DNA of 64,000 nucleotides. It comes from Cryptomeria japonica (Eukaryota > Streptophyta > Pinopsida > Cupressales > Cupressaceae). The stretch lies in assembly GCF_030272615.1 (NCBI RefSeq), contig NC_081412.1, positions 477,221,657 to 477,285,656 on the forward strand, given 5' to 3'. Position numbers and translations under genes: made by a program. Below, piece after piece: positions 20,704 through 31,004 of the stretch; the first letter of the stretch is position 1; each line of letters begins with the position of its first letter. The notes below the pieces were generated by a model. It worked only from the letters and a program-made list of their open reading frames with translations. It was not told the DNA's origin and searched no databases.

Positions 20704-21400
20704 CCGATCAAATATCTATGTAAGAACTGCAAGGTGACTTTCTCTAGTTTGCGATTTAGCCAATATGTCATCCACGTAATCTTCCATTATGTTATGGATC
20801 ATGTCATGAAATAATGTTGTCATGGCTCTCTGGTATGTTGCGCCAGCATTTTTAAGACCAAATGGCATCACATTCTAGTAGTACGTTCCCCATGGGCATG
20901 TAAAGGCCGTTTTATGTTGATCTTCTGGTGCAATTTTAATTTGGTTGTATCCTGAAAAACCATCCATTAAGGATAACATCTCATTTCCAGTTGTTAGGTC
21001 AACTATCATTTCGATATTAGGTAGCGGGAAGTCATCCTTAGGGCAAGCTTTATTTAGATCTCGAAAATCGGTATAGATTCTGATGCCTCCCGTGGGCTTA
21101 GTCACAGGTACTAGGTTTGATATCCATTCCGTGTAGTCAATAGGTCTGATAAAACCTACTTCCAAACACTGTTTTAATTCTTTTTTAACCAGTAATGCGA
21201 TACTTGGATGCATTTTTCTCAATTTTTGCTTGTAAGGTTTAACTCCTGGTGTCAATGGTAAATGATGCAACACTAATTCAGAATCTAAGCCCGGCATGTC
21301 TGAATAGGACCAAGCAAAGTTGATAGGTCGTTGTTTGAAAAAATGAATGAATCTATCTTTTTCTTCTTTGCTCAATGATTTTGCCAGATGGATGTTATGT
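20704..21400 (-). pseudogene. Element B reverse transcriptase
   Basis: Motifs in order on the minus strand: PYKQKLRKMHPSIALLVKKEL, GFIRPIDYTEWISNLVPV, RIYTDFRDLNKACPKDDFPLP, LSLMDGFSGYNQIKIAPEDQ, FTCPWG, MPFGLKNAGATYQRAM, and the catalytic Y-V-D-D at 20767-20778 in MEDYVDDILAKS. This is a clear Ty3/gypsy RT. A TAG stands where WNVMPFGL is expected (about 20876) and another TAG lies between YVDD and EQYNV (about 20716), both single-base changes. The 5' part is continuous with the linker frame up to 22248. Confidence 0.88.
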
Positions 21401-22248
21401 ACAACTTCCCCTTCTGCTATGTTTACTTCTTCTGTTTCCTCTGTAAGTAATGCTGAACTTTCTCTTTCCATAGGAAGATTACCCAAATCACTTTTGTCAT
21501 TATGGGTAGTTTGATTCTTATCTTCTGTTTGAGAAGTACTTTCTTCTCCAAAGTATGTCGTTCTATTTAGGTCTATAGCAAACCCTGCTTTATGATCACC
21601 TTGCGGAAATCCTTCTTTGACTCCTAGAAATTCTGAAATTGCTTCGTCATTTTCAAACCAATCCAATGTTGGTTTTCCTTCTTGCCCCCAATCAATCAAG
21701 TGTGAATGTACTAGGGGTAAATCATTATTCTCTTCTATAGTAGAGTCTGATAACATGAAGACTTGATTGTTTGATATTACACTTTCTGGTGGGGTAGAAT
21801 CATGGAGTGATAAGAATAAATAGTCACGAGAATCTATCTCACTGTCAATATATGTTTCATCATATGGGCTATCATCACTTATTTCTTCTTGTTCCTGTCC
21901 CTGATTCCGTTGTAGATTGACTGGTCTTCTTTGTACATTAGTGACTCTTCTTAAGCTAGGTATAAGCCTTTGCAATATTTCTTCATCTATTTCATTAGGT
22001 TGAGCCTGAGTTGCCTCTCGTGGTAGAAGTAGTGACAATAACCATGGGTGGGATTCAAGTGGTGGGGGTAATCCTGCAACTGTTGCCACATTATCTTGTA
22101 CTATTGTGTCAATAACTGCATCATTTTGTAACTCTGCGGTAGGTTCTTGCAAGAGTTGTCTCATGTCTTCCCCATTTGATTCTGTGCTAGGTGATGTAGG
22201 TACTTGATTGCCTGTTTGAGATGAAGATGGAAGAGCCTGTGTGGACAA
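21401..22248 (-). pseudogene. Element B acidic linker between G-patch and RT
   Basis: An open frame from 22248 that continues into RT. It is rich in Glu, Asp, Ser and Gln without catalytic motifs. Parts such as LPLVHSHLIDWGQEGKPTLDWFENDEAISEFL and NIHLAKSLSKEEKDRFIHFFKQ have counterparts in A (about 2980-3060) and C (50680-50760 and 51080-51140). Because the frame is shared with RT here, the broken pieces in A and C are best read as linker. Cellular role not known. Confidence 0.65.
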
Positions 22249-22308
22249 ATTCCTTTGTGATATGTAATCTGATGGTTTGCTTGGTCAATTTAGTATATCA
22301 AGGGTACG

Positions 22309-22779
22309 CTATCTAGCTTGTACATGCTTGTATCCCAATCCTTGATTTCCTGGATTATCATTAGGAACAACAGGTTCTAGTCTTCCTTGGTTTTGTAACC
22401 CTAGGCCTATGGTACCATCATATCCATGTCTTTGGAGTATTTTGAATCCATTTCCATACTGATCTGTATGTATTCTGGGTGTTGTCATATGATCTTCTTC
22501 TCTATATATCCAATGGTTAACATCTTCATTCAAGGATTCTTCGTCTAAGTCTCCCCATCTAATGAAAGAGCATGAGTCTGAGTATCTGACAATTTCTTTT
22601 CCTTTGTCTTTCTTTTGTACTGTAGTATGAGGTTTCCCAAAGGACTTAGGAGAAAGAGATAATTGTTTCCCATTTGAAGTGTTTTCAATAGAGTACTCTC
22701 CACAACCCATATCCTTTATTTGTAAGGAGGATGTCGTAGGCATATCTTTTTGTGTTTCTGTGATCTTTAATGTTTCCAA
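22309..22779 (-). pseudogene. Element B G-patch-containing segment after protease
   Basis: The C-terminal third reads YGNGFKILQRHGYDGTIGLG, then LEPVV and NQGLGYKH, a good G-patch pattern (GFxILxxxGY, G-x-GLG, closing GLGY). The N-terminal part has GDLDEESLNEDVNHWIYRE, matching DVLNWLYKDNE in A. G-patches bind RNA or activate DEAH helicases; betaretroviruses carry one at the protease C-terminus, where it affects reverse transcription. It lies between protease and linker in all three family members. It starts after a short gap with stops, so the original frame was probably joined to protease. Confidence 0.75.
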
Positions 22780-22835
22780 CTATGTAGTGAGAGGTGCAGC
22801 CTGATTGATAGGTACCTGATCATCTACACTGTCTT

Positions 22836-23592
22836 TTAGATAATTACAATGTTGGAAGGATTTGGATCACCTTTTATGGTAATTTCAATACCATTGTATG
22901 GGAATTTGACACACTGATGAAATGTGGATGGTACTGCTTGCATGGTGTGGATCCATGGGCGGCCCAATAACATGTTATATCCCAGTTCTCTGTCCAAGAC
23001 TTGAAAAGCAACCTCTGTCGTTATTTGTCCTACTTGTACATGTAATGTTACAATGCCTTTAGATGGACATTCTTCATCATCGTAAGCCTTGATGTTTATC
23101 CTTTTGGAGGAATCAATGTGAAGTTCAGAATATCCTAATGCTTTGACTAGCTTTAATGTACAAATGTCCAGACCGGCTCCCCCATCTATAAGTACTCTTC
23201 TGATCCTTTTCTTGTGAATGTAAGCTTCCAGATTTAGTGGGTCATTATGAAGCATTTTATCACTAGGAATATCTTGCTTTGTAAATGCAATATGTGTACC
23301 TTGTGTCAGATTTCCTACCATAGACTGGAAGGCATGTTCATCTATATCTCTGTCTACTACTGAATCTTGGAGTGCTTTGTCCATTATAGCTCTATGATTG
23401 GGTGAAATACGCAGTAGTTCGAATAAGGATATTTGTGCCAAAGTTTTCTTAAGCTGGTCAACTACATTGTAAGTCCCTACTGCTGGTGGATGATTTTGTG
23501 GTATCCCTTGTAAGGTTACCTTTGACCTGCGAGTAACGACTACATAGTCTCTATCTCTGGGAGTAATTGTGATTGTAGTAATTGTATCATTG
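22836..23592 (-). pseudogene. Element B spacer and retropepsin
   Basis: The frame is open from about 23592. Spacer AQISLFELLRISPNHRAIMDKAL is followed by RRVLIDGGAGLDICTLKL, with the active site D-G-G-A (codons near 23179-23187 on the minus strand), then KAYDDEECPSKGIV and YNMLLGRPWIHTMQAVPSTFHQCVKFPY. It is longer and cleaner than the protease of A. The upstream gag frame ends at a TGA (about 23596) with this frame in +1 register. In C the same junction is in one frame, so an indel in B is more likely than a programmed shift. Confidence 0.82.
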
Positions 23593-23595
23593 GTA

Positions 23596-25893
23596 TCATA
23601 AGCTATTTTTATCTAGATTTATATTAAATCCTTCTTCATAGTACCAATGTGTATGTTTGACATTCATAATATGTTCAATGAGTCCATCTTCAAACCAATC
23701 TGAGTGAGATGGTTGATCCTGCCCCCAGTCTTGGAGACAAAGATTCGTATCCTCATTGTACTTTGGTCCTTCAGATATCATGAAAATTTGGTTGTCATCT
23801 TTATGAGTGTCTTGATATTGGTCTTCCTGATCAGATGTTTCTTGTGAATCTTTATTTTTCGTTTCTCCTGAACTAATGGCATGAATAGTGTAGTCGTATG
23901 AGACTTTCATGTAGTTATCCGTGTTGTCTTGGGTACCTGATGTGGTTGCTTTTCCCTTGTCATGCTTAAAAAATGGATCCTTAAAAATTGTATGATTTGT
24001 GTTTGCTGAGGTCTTATCCATATCAATTGTGATGTCCCCTTGGTCTATCATATCTTGGACCAAGTTTTTTAGTTTGTAGCAACTTAACATTTTGCGACCT
24101 TTAGTCCTATGATAATCGCAAAAATCATTGTCATTCCACCATGTGGGTTTGAACGGACTTGGTTCATATACTCTTACCTCAAGTAGAGTGATCATGTTTG
24201 TCTGTATTAACTTTTTGAGCACCGACTCAATAGGTTCTCCTAAAGGTGTGTAATTTCTTCTTGGAGTGTTTAACTTGGGGTATCTTGTGTTCATATTTTG
24301 TGTAGCACTTACATTGGTGTTATTCTCAGTATGTGGATTTGTTGACTGACTCGTTCCAAATGATAAAACGGGTTGGGTTCTATTTATAGTTCTAGAGTCT
24401 ACAATACCATCATTGGTCACATTTTTGTTTTTTGACCAAAAATTAGATTTGTCACTATTGTTTGTGTTGCCATACTTAATAAGACCTTGTTCTATCAAGC
24501 CCTTCTCACATTTGAGAGCCTTTTTTGTGATTTGTTTGAATGTTGTAAGGCACTGCATTTGTATTAGATACTTAATCTTTGGAATCAAGTTTTTTGTAAA
24601 CATATCCACTTGCTCTGTTTCTGGGATAACTGTCTTGCATCTTCTGTAGAGAGCCCTCCATCATTGTATGAAGGATGCAAATGTTTCACTCTCATATTGC
24701 TTAGCTACACATAAATCCATCAAAGTAACCGGGGTGTCAATATTGTGCGAGAAGTTTGCAATAAATTGTTCAGCTAATTCTCCCCATGATGTGATGGTTG
24801 GTGGTAGATGTGAAAACCCCTCTAAAGCCGAACCTCCCAGACTTTTAGGGAATAGTCTCATTAGATAAGTATCTTTCGAGGCAACTTCTATACATGCCAT
24901 AAAAAATTATCTGATATGATCTCTAGGATCACCCTTCCCTCGATATCTATCAAATTTTGGTGTTTCAAAGTGTTGTGGGAAAGGTGGCATGTATACTATG
25001 TGATCAAATGGATAAGGACGTAAGTCCTGCATTGTGTAGCTCTTTTTATCAGTACCAGTTTGCATGGTCGTCATCTGTTGTTGCAAACTCTGTATTTGTT
25101 GTGTCAAAATATCGATTGATGTCAAAGGTATACCTTGTGTGTTTGTATGTCCCACAAAAGGATTCATGGTTGCATAACTAGAAGGTTGTTGGAATGTACC
25201 AAGATTATAACCTTGTGTGTTGTGTGTTGCCATAGGTACTGTTAAATAGGCGATATGTGAACCCATGTTTGGTTGACTTGTACCTATTGTATTGGTAGTA
25301 CCTAGGTTTGGATTTTGATAACCATATGTGGATCCCATAGGATAGGAAATTGGAGGTTGGTTTACATTTGTTGCTTGCATTTGAATAGGTGTTGAGATAC
25401 TTGACATTATCGGTAGGCTTTGTGATGGTATACTAGCATTGATCATTGAAGATGACACGCTTGTTTGAAAGTTTGCACTTGTGTTGACATTTGTTGGAAG
25501 AGGTACGTTTTGAGGAAGACTAGAGGTCGTTGCTTGTATTTGCGTCAAGGGTAATGTTTGATTGTTATCTTGACCTAAAGTTTTTCCTGGTGGTAAAATC
25601 TTTGTGACATCAAAATCCTCAGGTAATTTTGCCCCATTTTGTATTAATAGCGAAAGATACTTGTCCCTATCACTATGTATAAGTGCATCTAGGATCATGA
25701 GGACATGCGAGTCTTGCTGTGCGGACTCAATTTCTTCCTTTGTTAGATGTTGTTGTAATTCGTTTATGGTGGACATTGTCTGTGTACCTGAGGGTTGACC
25801 TGTTGACATGTCCATGTTCCAAGTAGGGTTTATAGATTGTGTGTTGTTCGGGTCCATTATTCCTTTTGCTTTCTGGGACCTTGTGATGGGCAT
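23596..25893 (-). pseudogene. Element B gag
   Basis: The start codon at 25893 (MPITRSQKAKGIMDP) opens a Gln/Thr/Ser-rich N-terminal half, then the capsid-like core YPFDHIVYMPPFPQHFETPKFDRYRGKGDPRDHI, FPKSLGGSALEGFSHLPPTITSWGELAEQFIANF and TLMDLCVAKQYESETFASFIQ, typical of plant gypsy gag. A zinc-binding CDYH...C segment follows (NDFCDYHRTKGRKMLSC; one His seen in C is lost here). A TAA (about 24904) and a TGA (about 24660; CGA in origin) interrupt the frame. Gag forms the virus-like particle and packages RNA. Confidence 0.85.
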
Positions 25894-25991
25894 CTAAAAA
25901 TGTCCTATATGATGATTGTTCTATGCAAGATGATGACCTAACACTAGATAGTAGACATAAATATGAGGTATGCAATACTATACTAGACTCT

Positions 25992-26273
25992 CTATTGAGG
26001 ATTTTGATGTGAGACCTTTTTAGCCTGTCTAGCTTTCTCTAATGCAAGTCTTTCTATTTGTTGACGAAGTTGTTCAGCCTCAATCTCTCTATCAATCTTA
26101 CGGGAAATCCTAGACTCAATATCTATCTCGTATATAACTCCCATATACTGGGGTACGCTTCTTCTTAAATCCCAGGCTAAGTTAGCTAGACCATCAATGA
26201 TTTCTCATTGACCGCCATTTGGAACTAGATTAGGTTGCTCGAAGGGGAGCAAGCCATCACCTGGGAGACCCAT
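25992..26273 (-). pseudogene. Small coiled-coil ORF directly upstream of element B gag
   Basis: Not recognised as a known family. A 93-codon frame starts MGLPGDGLLPFEQPNLVP, has one TGA after about 22 codons (CGA-to-TGA type), and continues IIDGLANLAWDLRRSVPQY and IDREIEAEQLRQQIERLALEKARQAKK to a TAG. The C-terminal half has heptad-like Leu/Ile spacing and many charges, so a coiled coil is likely. It ends about 100 bases before the gag start and in the same direction. It could be a separate small ORF of the leader or an earlier 5' extension of gag. Confidence 0.45.
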
Positions 26274-26347
26274 GAAGGCACATACTATGGACCTATAAAT
26301 GATAATGGACTTAGACATATATGAGGTCTAGGTGCAGACGTATATGA

Positions 26348-26625
26348 GGATGATAATGCAAAAAACTTAGGGCGATAATGAGGACATAAAATGGGACTAT
26401 GAAAAAGACTTAGGACGACAATGAGGACGTAAAATGGGACTATGCAAAAGACTTAGGACGATAATGAGGACGTAAAATGGGACTATGAAAAAGAATTAAG
26501 ATGATAATGAGGACGTAAATGGGACTATGCCTAAGACTTAGGATGATAATGAGGATGTAAAATGGGACTATGCAAAAGACTTAGGATGATAATGAGGACG
26601 TAAATGGGACTATGCCTAAGATCAC
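26348..26625. repeat. 43-bp tandem repeat in the element B gag leader
   Basis: About six and a half copies of a unit starting GACTTAGGACGATAATGAGG and continuing ACGTAAAATGGGACTATGCAAAA, with small substitutions and a few short copies. No coding potential. It lies in the untranslated leader between PBS and gag. Confidence 0.85.
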
Positions 26626-27659
26626 AAGTATGTAAGGATGTTTTGAGAATTAGTTTCAAAATGGACTTTGTTTTTGGTAACTTCGTATGTAGGACAATGT
26701 TTTGCAGTTTTCCAAATCTGAGAACAATGGTTGGTAGGTATGTATAGCTGACTGACTCAATTTTCAAACAATCTCAAAAAAATCAGAGATACGTGGGATA
26801 GGGCCTGAAATAGCCCAAGGGATTGACTCAATATTGGTCTAGTACAATGATACATAAAAAAGCATGGAAAACAGTCTTAGGCTGGGTATTGGACACCATT
26901 TAGTGAGGCCCTTACAATAAAATACCGAAACAAAATGAACAGGTAGAGAGTCTGGCAGCACTGGCTCCACTCCACGGCACACACTTCTCGGGCATGCTAG
27001 TCTCTCTTACCCCAAAGATCTGAAGATATTTTAGCCAAGGGATTCCTGTATCATAGTGTAAAGTACATGAAGGGTATCTATGGGGTACGATCCACACTCC
27101 CAGAATCACTGAATGTAGGATTTTTGGCAACTAATTTGGTTCTTGGTATTAGGTTTTGAGGGGTCCTGATCCAATGACGGATTCTCAGAGGAAGCCACTT
27201 AAGAATTTAATTGAGCTTATCAGTGCAGGGAAGGCCCCCACATACGTCGAATTCACTCAACACTCTAGCCACTTGACCAGTATATTTATATAGCGGCTCG
27301 AAAAACCCGCTCGAGAGTACGCTGGGAGAGATGATATCCCCAACGCATCCCAATTCGAAGTACCTTTGTGGGGTGATGAAATCCCCAGTCAAAGATACCC
27401 CTCACTAAGTAGAACAAAAAGAAAATTTGGATGTCGTTGTCACCTTCCTTCTTTCTCCCATAGGCCCGATGGCAGGTAGAAAGGCAGTATGTGCAACAGT
27501 AGGTCCACCCTAGACACAATAAAAAGTTCTTTTCCCTTAAGAAAATGAAAAATGATTTAATCTAATGCAGCCTGATTCACGTTCTTTTTATAACCCAAAT
27601 TTAGGTGTTAGATACGCATGTGAATGTCAATTGTAAACACCAAATCCAAGAATGAAGGC
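26626..27659. other. Element B gag leader, unassigned
   Basis: About 1 kb of leader without recognisable gene or repeat. Short frames on both strands have no family resemblance that I can name. Confidence 0.45.
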
Positions 27660-27970
27660 ATACATGTCAATTTTAACCATTTGTTGATTTTTAAGCACCA
27701 AAAACCAAGTGTGAGATACATGTATGTCAATTTTAACTTTTGTTGATTTTAAGCACTGGAAATTGAAGTGTGAGGTGTGCATGCATGTCCTTTTTAACTA
27801 TTGTTGATTTTAAGCACTGAAAATTGAAGTGTGAGGTGTGCATGCATGTCCTTTTTAACTGTTGTTGATTTTAAGCACTAAAAATTGAAGTGTGAGGTGT
27901 GCATGTATGTCCTTTTTAACTGTTGTTGATTTTAAGCACTAAAAAATGAAGTGTGAGGTGTGCATGCAAA
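27660..27970. repeat. 61-bp tandem repeat in the element B gag leader
   Basis: Five copies of a unit reading TGTCCTTTTTAACTGTTGTT then GATTTTAAGCACTAAAAATT and GAAGTGTGAGGTGTGCATGCA. The first copies are more diverged. No coding potential. Confidence 0.88.
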
Positions 27971-28074
27971 ATTACTAATCTAATCCTCTCTGCAAATCCA
28001 CCACAGGCTGTAAACAGAATTTTAGTAGTAAAATTAAACCATCAAAAAATAGAAACCCAAAACTTGAAAGAGGC

Positions 28075-28215
28075 GATTGCGTGATAATACCTGAGCGGAT
28101 GCGTAATACTTACTGATCGAATGCGTAAACATGACATCGAATGCATGATGATATCTATGTGATTGCGTAGCAATGACAGCTCGATTGCATGATAGAATGT
28201 AGACATCAAAAAAAT
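28075..28215 (-). repeat. YACGCAW motif array in the element B gag leader, proximal part
   Basis: Six degenerate copies at 20-28 base spacing, on the plus strand CGATTGCGTGA, GGATGCGTAA, CGAATGCGTAA, CGAATGCATGA, TGATTGCGTAG, CGATTGCATGA. On the gag sense strand these read TYACGCAWTCG, the same motif and the same relative orientation as in the PMD intron. Confidence 0.72.
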
Positions 28216-28242
28216 AAAAATAAAATTAACCACTAAAGAAAA

Positions 28243-28497
28243 TTAAACTCTATCAGGAATCTGCACAACCAATTGTGAAGCCCTAACCAAATCTTGCATC
28301 ATCCACTCAATATTGATTAGATCATATTTAACTGTATAGGAAAGAACTAGGCTATTATATTTGTCTAAGGCCCGTTGTTCTTTTGAATCCTGTATCAATT
28401 TTTCTGCTTGGAGAAATTTTTGATATCGTTTAGCTTCCCTCCTTTGTTGTTTCGTCCTTCTCGCACCTGAAATTTTGAATTGAACTTTTCTTGCCAT
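28243..28497 (-). CDS. Small basic ORF in the element B gag leader
   Basis: 84 codons starting MARKVQFKISGARRTKQQRREAKRYQKFLQAEKL, unrecognised. The first third is Arg/Lys/Gln-rich and could form a basic helix; the rest is mixed. It lies between two motif arrays, about 390 bases inside the 5' LTR, and on the gag strand. It may be an upstream ORF, a leader exon, or chance. No homologue is visible in the leader of element C. Confidence 0.3.
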   Translation of the reverse strand: MARKVQFKISGARRTKQQRREAKRYQKFLQAEKLIQDSKEQRALDKYNSLVLSYTVKYDLINIEWMMQDLVRASQLVVQIPDRV

Positions 28498-28611
28498 AAA
28501 CTTTGTTAATCAAATCCCGAAGTAAAAAGAAATTTTGATTCCAGATTACCCAAATTTAAGATAGAATTATACAGAAGCACTAACAGGCAAAAAAAAAATA
28601 AAACAGCAATT

Positions 28612-28770
28612 AACCTGACGAATGCGTAACGTAGAAAGGTCGATTGTGTGATCTAGATAGGTCGATCGCATGGCCCTATCTGAGAAAATGCGTGACCCCG
28701 AAGGGTCGAATGCATAATTCTGTCTATGTGATTGTGTGACGATGTAAGTTCGATTGTGTGAAGGAAAATC
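28612..28770 (-). repeat. YACGCAW motif array in the element B gag leader, distal part
   Basis: Seven degenerate copies on the plus strand: CGAATGCGTAA, CGATTGTGTGA, CGATCGCATGG, AAATGCGTGA, CGAATGCATAA, TGATTGTGTGA, CGATTGTGTGA. Several are preceded by GGT or AAG. Same motif and sense-strand orientation as the array at 28075-28215. Confidence 0.72.
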
Positions 28771-28866
28771 TTTTCTTGAAATTCGTGCAACCTGCAAAAA
28801 AAAAAAAAATTCCACACAATCTGCAAAAATCACACAGAACATAGAAAAAAGGTTAAATTGTTGTTA

Positions 28867-28885
28867 GTTCACGTCGGGTTCACCA
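28867..28885 (-). promoter_or_regulatory. Element B primer binding site
   Basis: The minus strand reads TGGTGAACCCGACGTGAAC, three bases inside the end of the 5' LTR. It begins with TGG, as expected for pairing with a tRNA CCA end. It differs from the PBS of element C; the tRNA was not identified. Confidence 0.8.
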
Positions 28886-28888
28886 AAA

Positions 28889-30172
28889 TGTAATGCATGC
28901 TAGAATTCATCTTCAAATAAACAAAGCTATCAATTAGAAACACCAGGGAAATCATGAATCCCTGTCTAATTAACAAATCTAGTAAACTAGACAATGAAAT
29001 AATGCAATCATCAAGCAAAACAAGAATTAAGAATGAAATCAATTCAAATAAAACTCCCTATTCCAAGATGTGCATATTGCTTCCAATGCTCTTCTTCTCT
29101 TCGTGGTATGATGGCTCTTAGATATTGCGCTGGTAACCTGCAAGTGACACAAAGATTCGAAGTTCGTGATCGTTGAAAATGGAGATTGGATGCTCAATTT
29201 ATAGAAAATTGGAGAAGATTGATTGAAAGGTGGAACAGAATGATCAAGAGGTGTAAACTCAGGTGAGCTCAAATGCAATTTGATAGTTGAACTATTGATT
29301 GTAGGAGTGGAACTCAATAGATTGAATAGATTAAAGGAGTTAACTGATTGATGAAAGAGTTAACTGAAGGAAGAAAAAAAATGATTGGAGGAAATAAAGA
29401 GGATGACATAGAGAGCTAAATTTAGAAAAAGCTAACTGAAGGATGGAAATAGAAGTTGGAGAGATAAATGATTTAATTAATTAATTGATTTAATTAATTA
29501 ATTTAGCATGTGCTTGCATTTAGATTTAAATTATTAATTTAATCTTTGCATGAGATATTATTCAAATAATTGAATTTATTAATTCAATTTAGCCTTTGAA
29601 TATATTTAGAACTTGACTTTGATTTTCAATTTGATTTTTGAAATCATGCACATGTGATGAATTTGGAAGAAATTAGAAGAATGTGAAATTAAATGAAATT
29701 AGAATTTGGGGATTTGGAATTGGAAGAATTAATTAGCTAATTAAATAATTTAAAGAAACTATTTAATTATTTAGAAATAGAATTTAATTAAATAATAAAG
29801 ACTATTTAATTTAAAGGATTAAATCACAATTAATTAAATAATAAATATTTAATTAATATTTAGAAGAGGGTTGAATGATTAGATGATTAGATATAGAAAT
29901 TGAGCAATTAGTAATTTATTTAAATAATGAAGATTATTTAAATTGGAAAATTAATCAAAATTAATTAAATAATAAATATTTAATTAATATTTAGAAAATG
30001 ATGAAATGATGATAGAACAGGAAATAGAATAATTAATAAGATGATGAGGAAATATGAAATTAGAAGAATTTAGAAGAATAAGTTTAATTGACTTAATTAA
30101 ATAATAAAGATTATTTAATCAATTAGAGGAATAATTAGTACATGATCAATGAGACATTTTTAGGTGTCTACA
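28889..30172 (-). repeat. Element B 5' LTR
   Basis: 1,284 bp, near-identical to 11109-12383. On the minus strand it begins TGTAGACACCTAAAA at 30172 and ends GCATTACA at 28889. The TATA box CTATAAATTG is at 29194-29203 (plus coordinates). It is followed by TATCC, the right target duplication. Confidence 0.93.
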
Positions 30173-30560
30173 TATCCCATATCAAAAACAAAGTTATCTC
30201 CTATTGAATCAGTTAACTCATATCAACTCAAGTGACCAATATTGACATCAATGACTCATATCAAAATCAAATGAACCCATATTGAATCACATGACCCATC
30301 TTGAATCTAGTGATCCATATCGCAATCAATTGTCTCATATCAAAACCAAATATCCAATCAGTGATGTCAGTCACACTAGAGTTTCGATCCCACACTCTAT
30401 CAATCAAACCATGAATTTGACATCTCACCAAGTCATATTACTGTCAACAATCAACATTCTCACAAATTGGACTACCTCACGACAAATCGATTATTGTACC
30501 TTGTATCGGACATTGTTGCAATCATTATTATCAATTTTGCACATGTCAAAAATCTCAAAA
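30173..30560. repeat. Element A PMD intron, right part: CATATCAA repeats
   Basis: Continuation of the array at 10870-11108 after the element B insertion: ATCCCATATCAAAAACAAAG, CATATCAACTCAAGTGACC and so on. It confirms that B is nested inside this array. No gene. Confidence 0.7.
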
Positions 30561-30588
30561 AATAATTAAAAATTAACTTTGTCTCATA

Positions 30589-30830
30589 TGCGCTACAACA
30601 ATTGTTGTATGCGCTAAATCAAATGTGCTATTATAGCTATCATATGCACTACAACATTTATTGTATGCACCAAAATAGTCAACGAATGCACTACAAGATT
30701 AATCATATGTGCTACAATCCTAGTCAAATGTGCTACATCCCTAATCATATGCGCTAAATAAACATTCATATGCGTCATGATAAAATTTAAATGTGCCACA
30801 AGAAAATTCAAATGCACTAAAAGAACGCAA
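30589..30830 (-). repeat. TAGCGCAT motif array in the element A PMD intron
   Basis: About a dozen degenerate copies on the plus strand as ATGCGCTA, ATGTGCTA or ATGCACTA at 16-25 base spacing. On the PMD sense strand this is TAGCGCAT or its CpG-decay variants. It matches the arrays in both leaders of element C. A minus-strand frame with AHM/AHL repeats here is only a by-product of the array. Confidence 0.75.
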
Positions 30831-30921
30831 AAACTAGGGCACATAAAACAACACGAAAAATGACTAAAAATCTTGAAAAATCTATCTAAAATGCATAAAA
30901 ATCACACGAGAGTTTCAAAAT

Positions 30922-31004
30922 CCACTTATCCGAGGTCCATACGCTATTGGCCTCTCAAAATGACGAACTCGCTCGAATCAGTGGCAGTGATGAGGTGGCA
31001 CCAT
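30922..31004 (-). pseudogene. Element A PMD gene, exon 1
   Basis: On the minus strand an ATG at 31004 opens MVPPHHCH, a TGA, then FERVRHFERPIAYGPRIS. This aligns with exon 1 of C (MSVPHASHRFKRVHWYQTPSMYGPPIS) and less closely with B (MSSYRARLYLSNRVRSFQRPP). A CT-rich leader precedes it, and CTACATAAGCC about 85 bases upstream could be a decayed TATA box. The donor site is not clear. It is separated from exon 2 (8462-10640) by the intron into which B inserted. Confidence 0.6.

Larger units (their letters stand above)
11109..30172 (-). mobile_element. Element B: complete Tat-like Ty3/gypsy retrotransposon with antisense PMD gene
   Basis: A 19.06-kb element on the minus strand with two LTRs of about 1.28 kb, a 4-of-5 target duplication, PBS at 28867-28885, PPT at 12384-12397, gag-pol from 25893 down to about 18264, and an antisense PMD gene at 12760-15153. 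It lies inside the PMD intron of element A. By rough hand count the LTRs differ at about two dozen positions plus indels, so insertion is fairly recent relative to A and C. Gag-pol has several stops, mostly CGA-to-TGA or CAA/CAG-to-TAA/TAG type, so it is now defective but nearly full length. Confidence 0.92.

Noticed and set aside
23580-23610. Programmed +1 frameshift between gag and protease in element B
   Set aside because: In element C gag zinc module and protease share one frame, so an indel in B is simpler.
30614-30844. Minus-strand frame with AHM/AHL repeats
   Set aside because: Translation of the TAGCGCAT array; pattern follows the motif spacing, not a protein.
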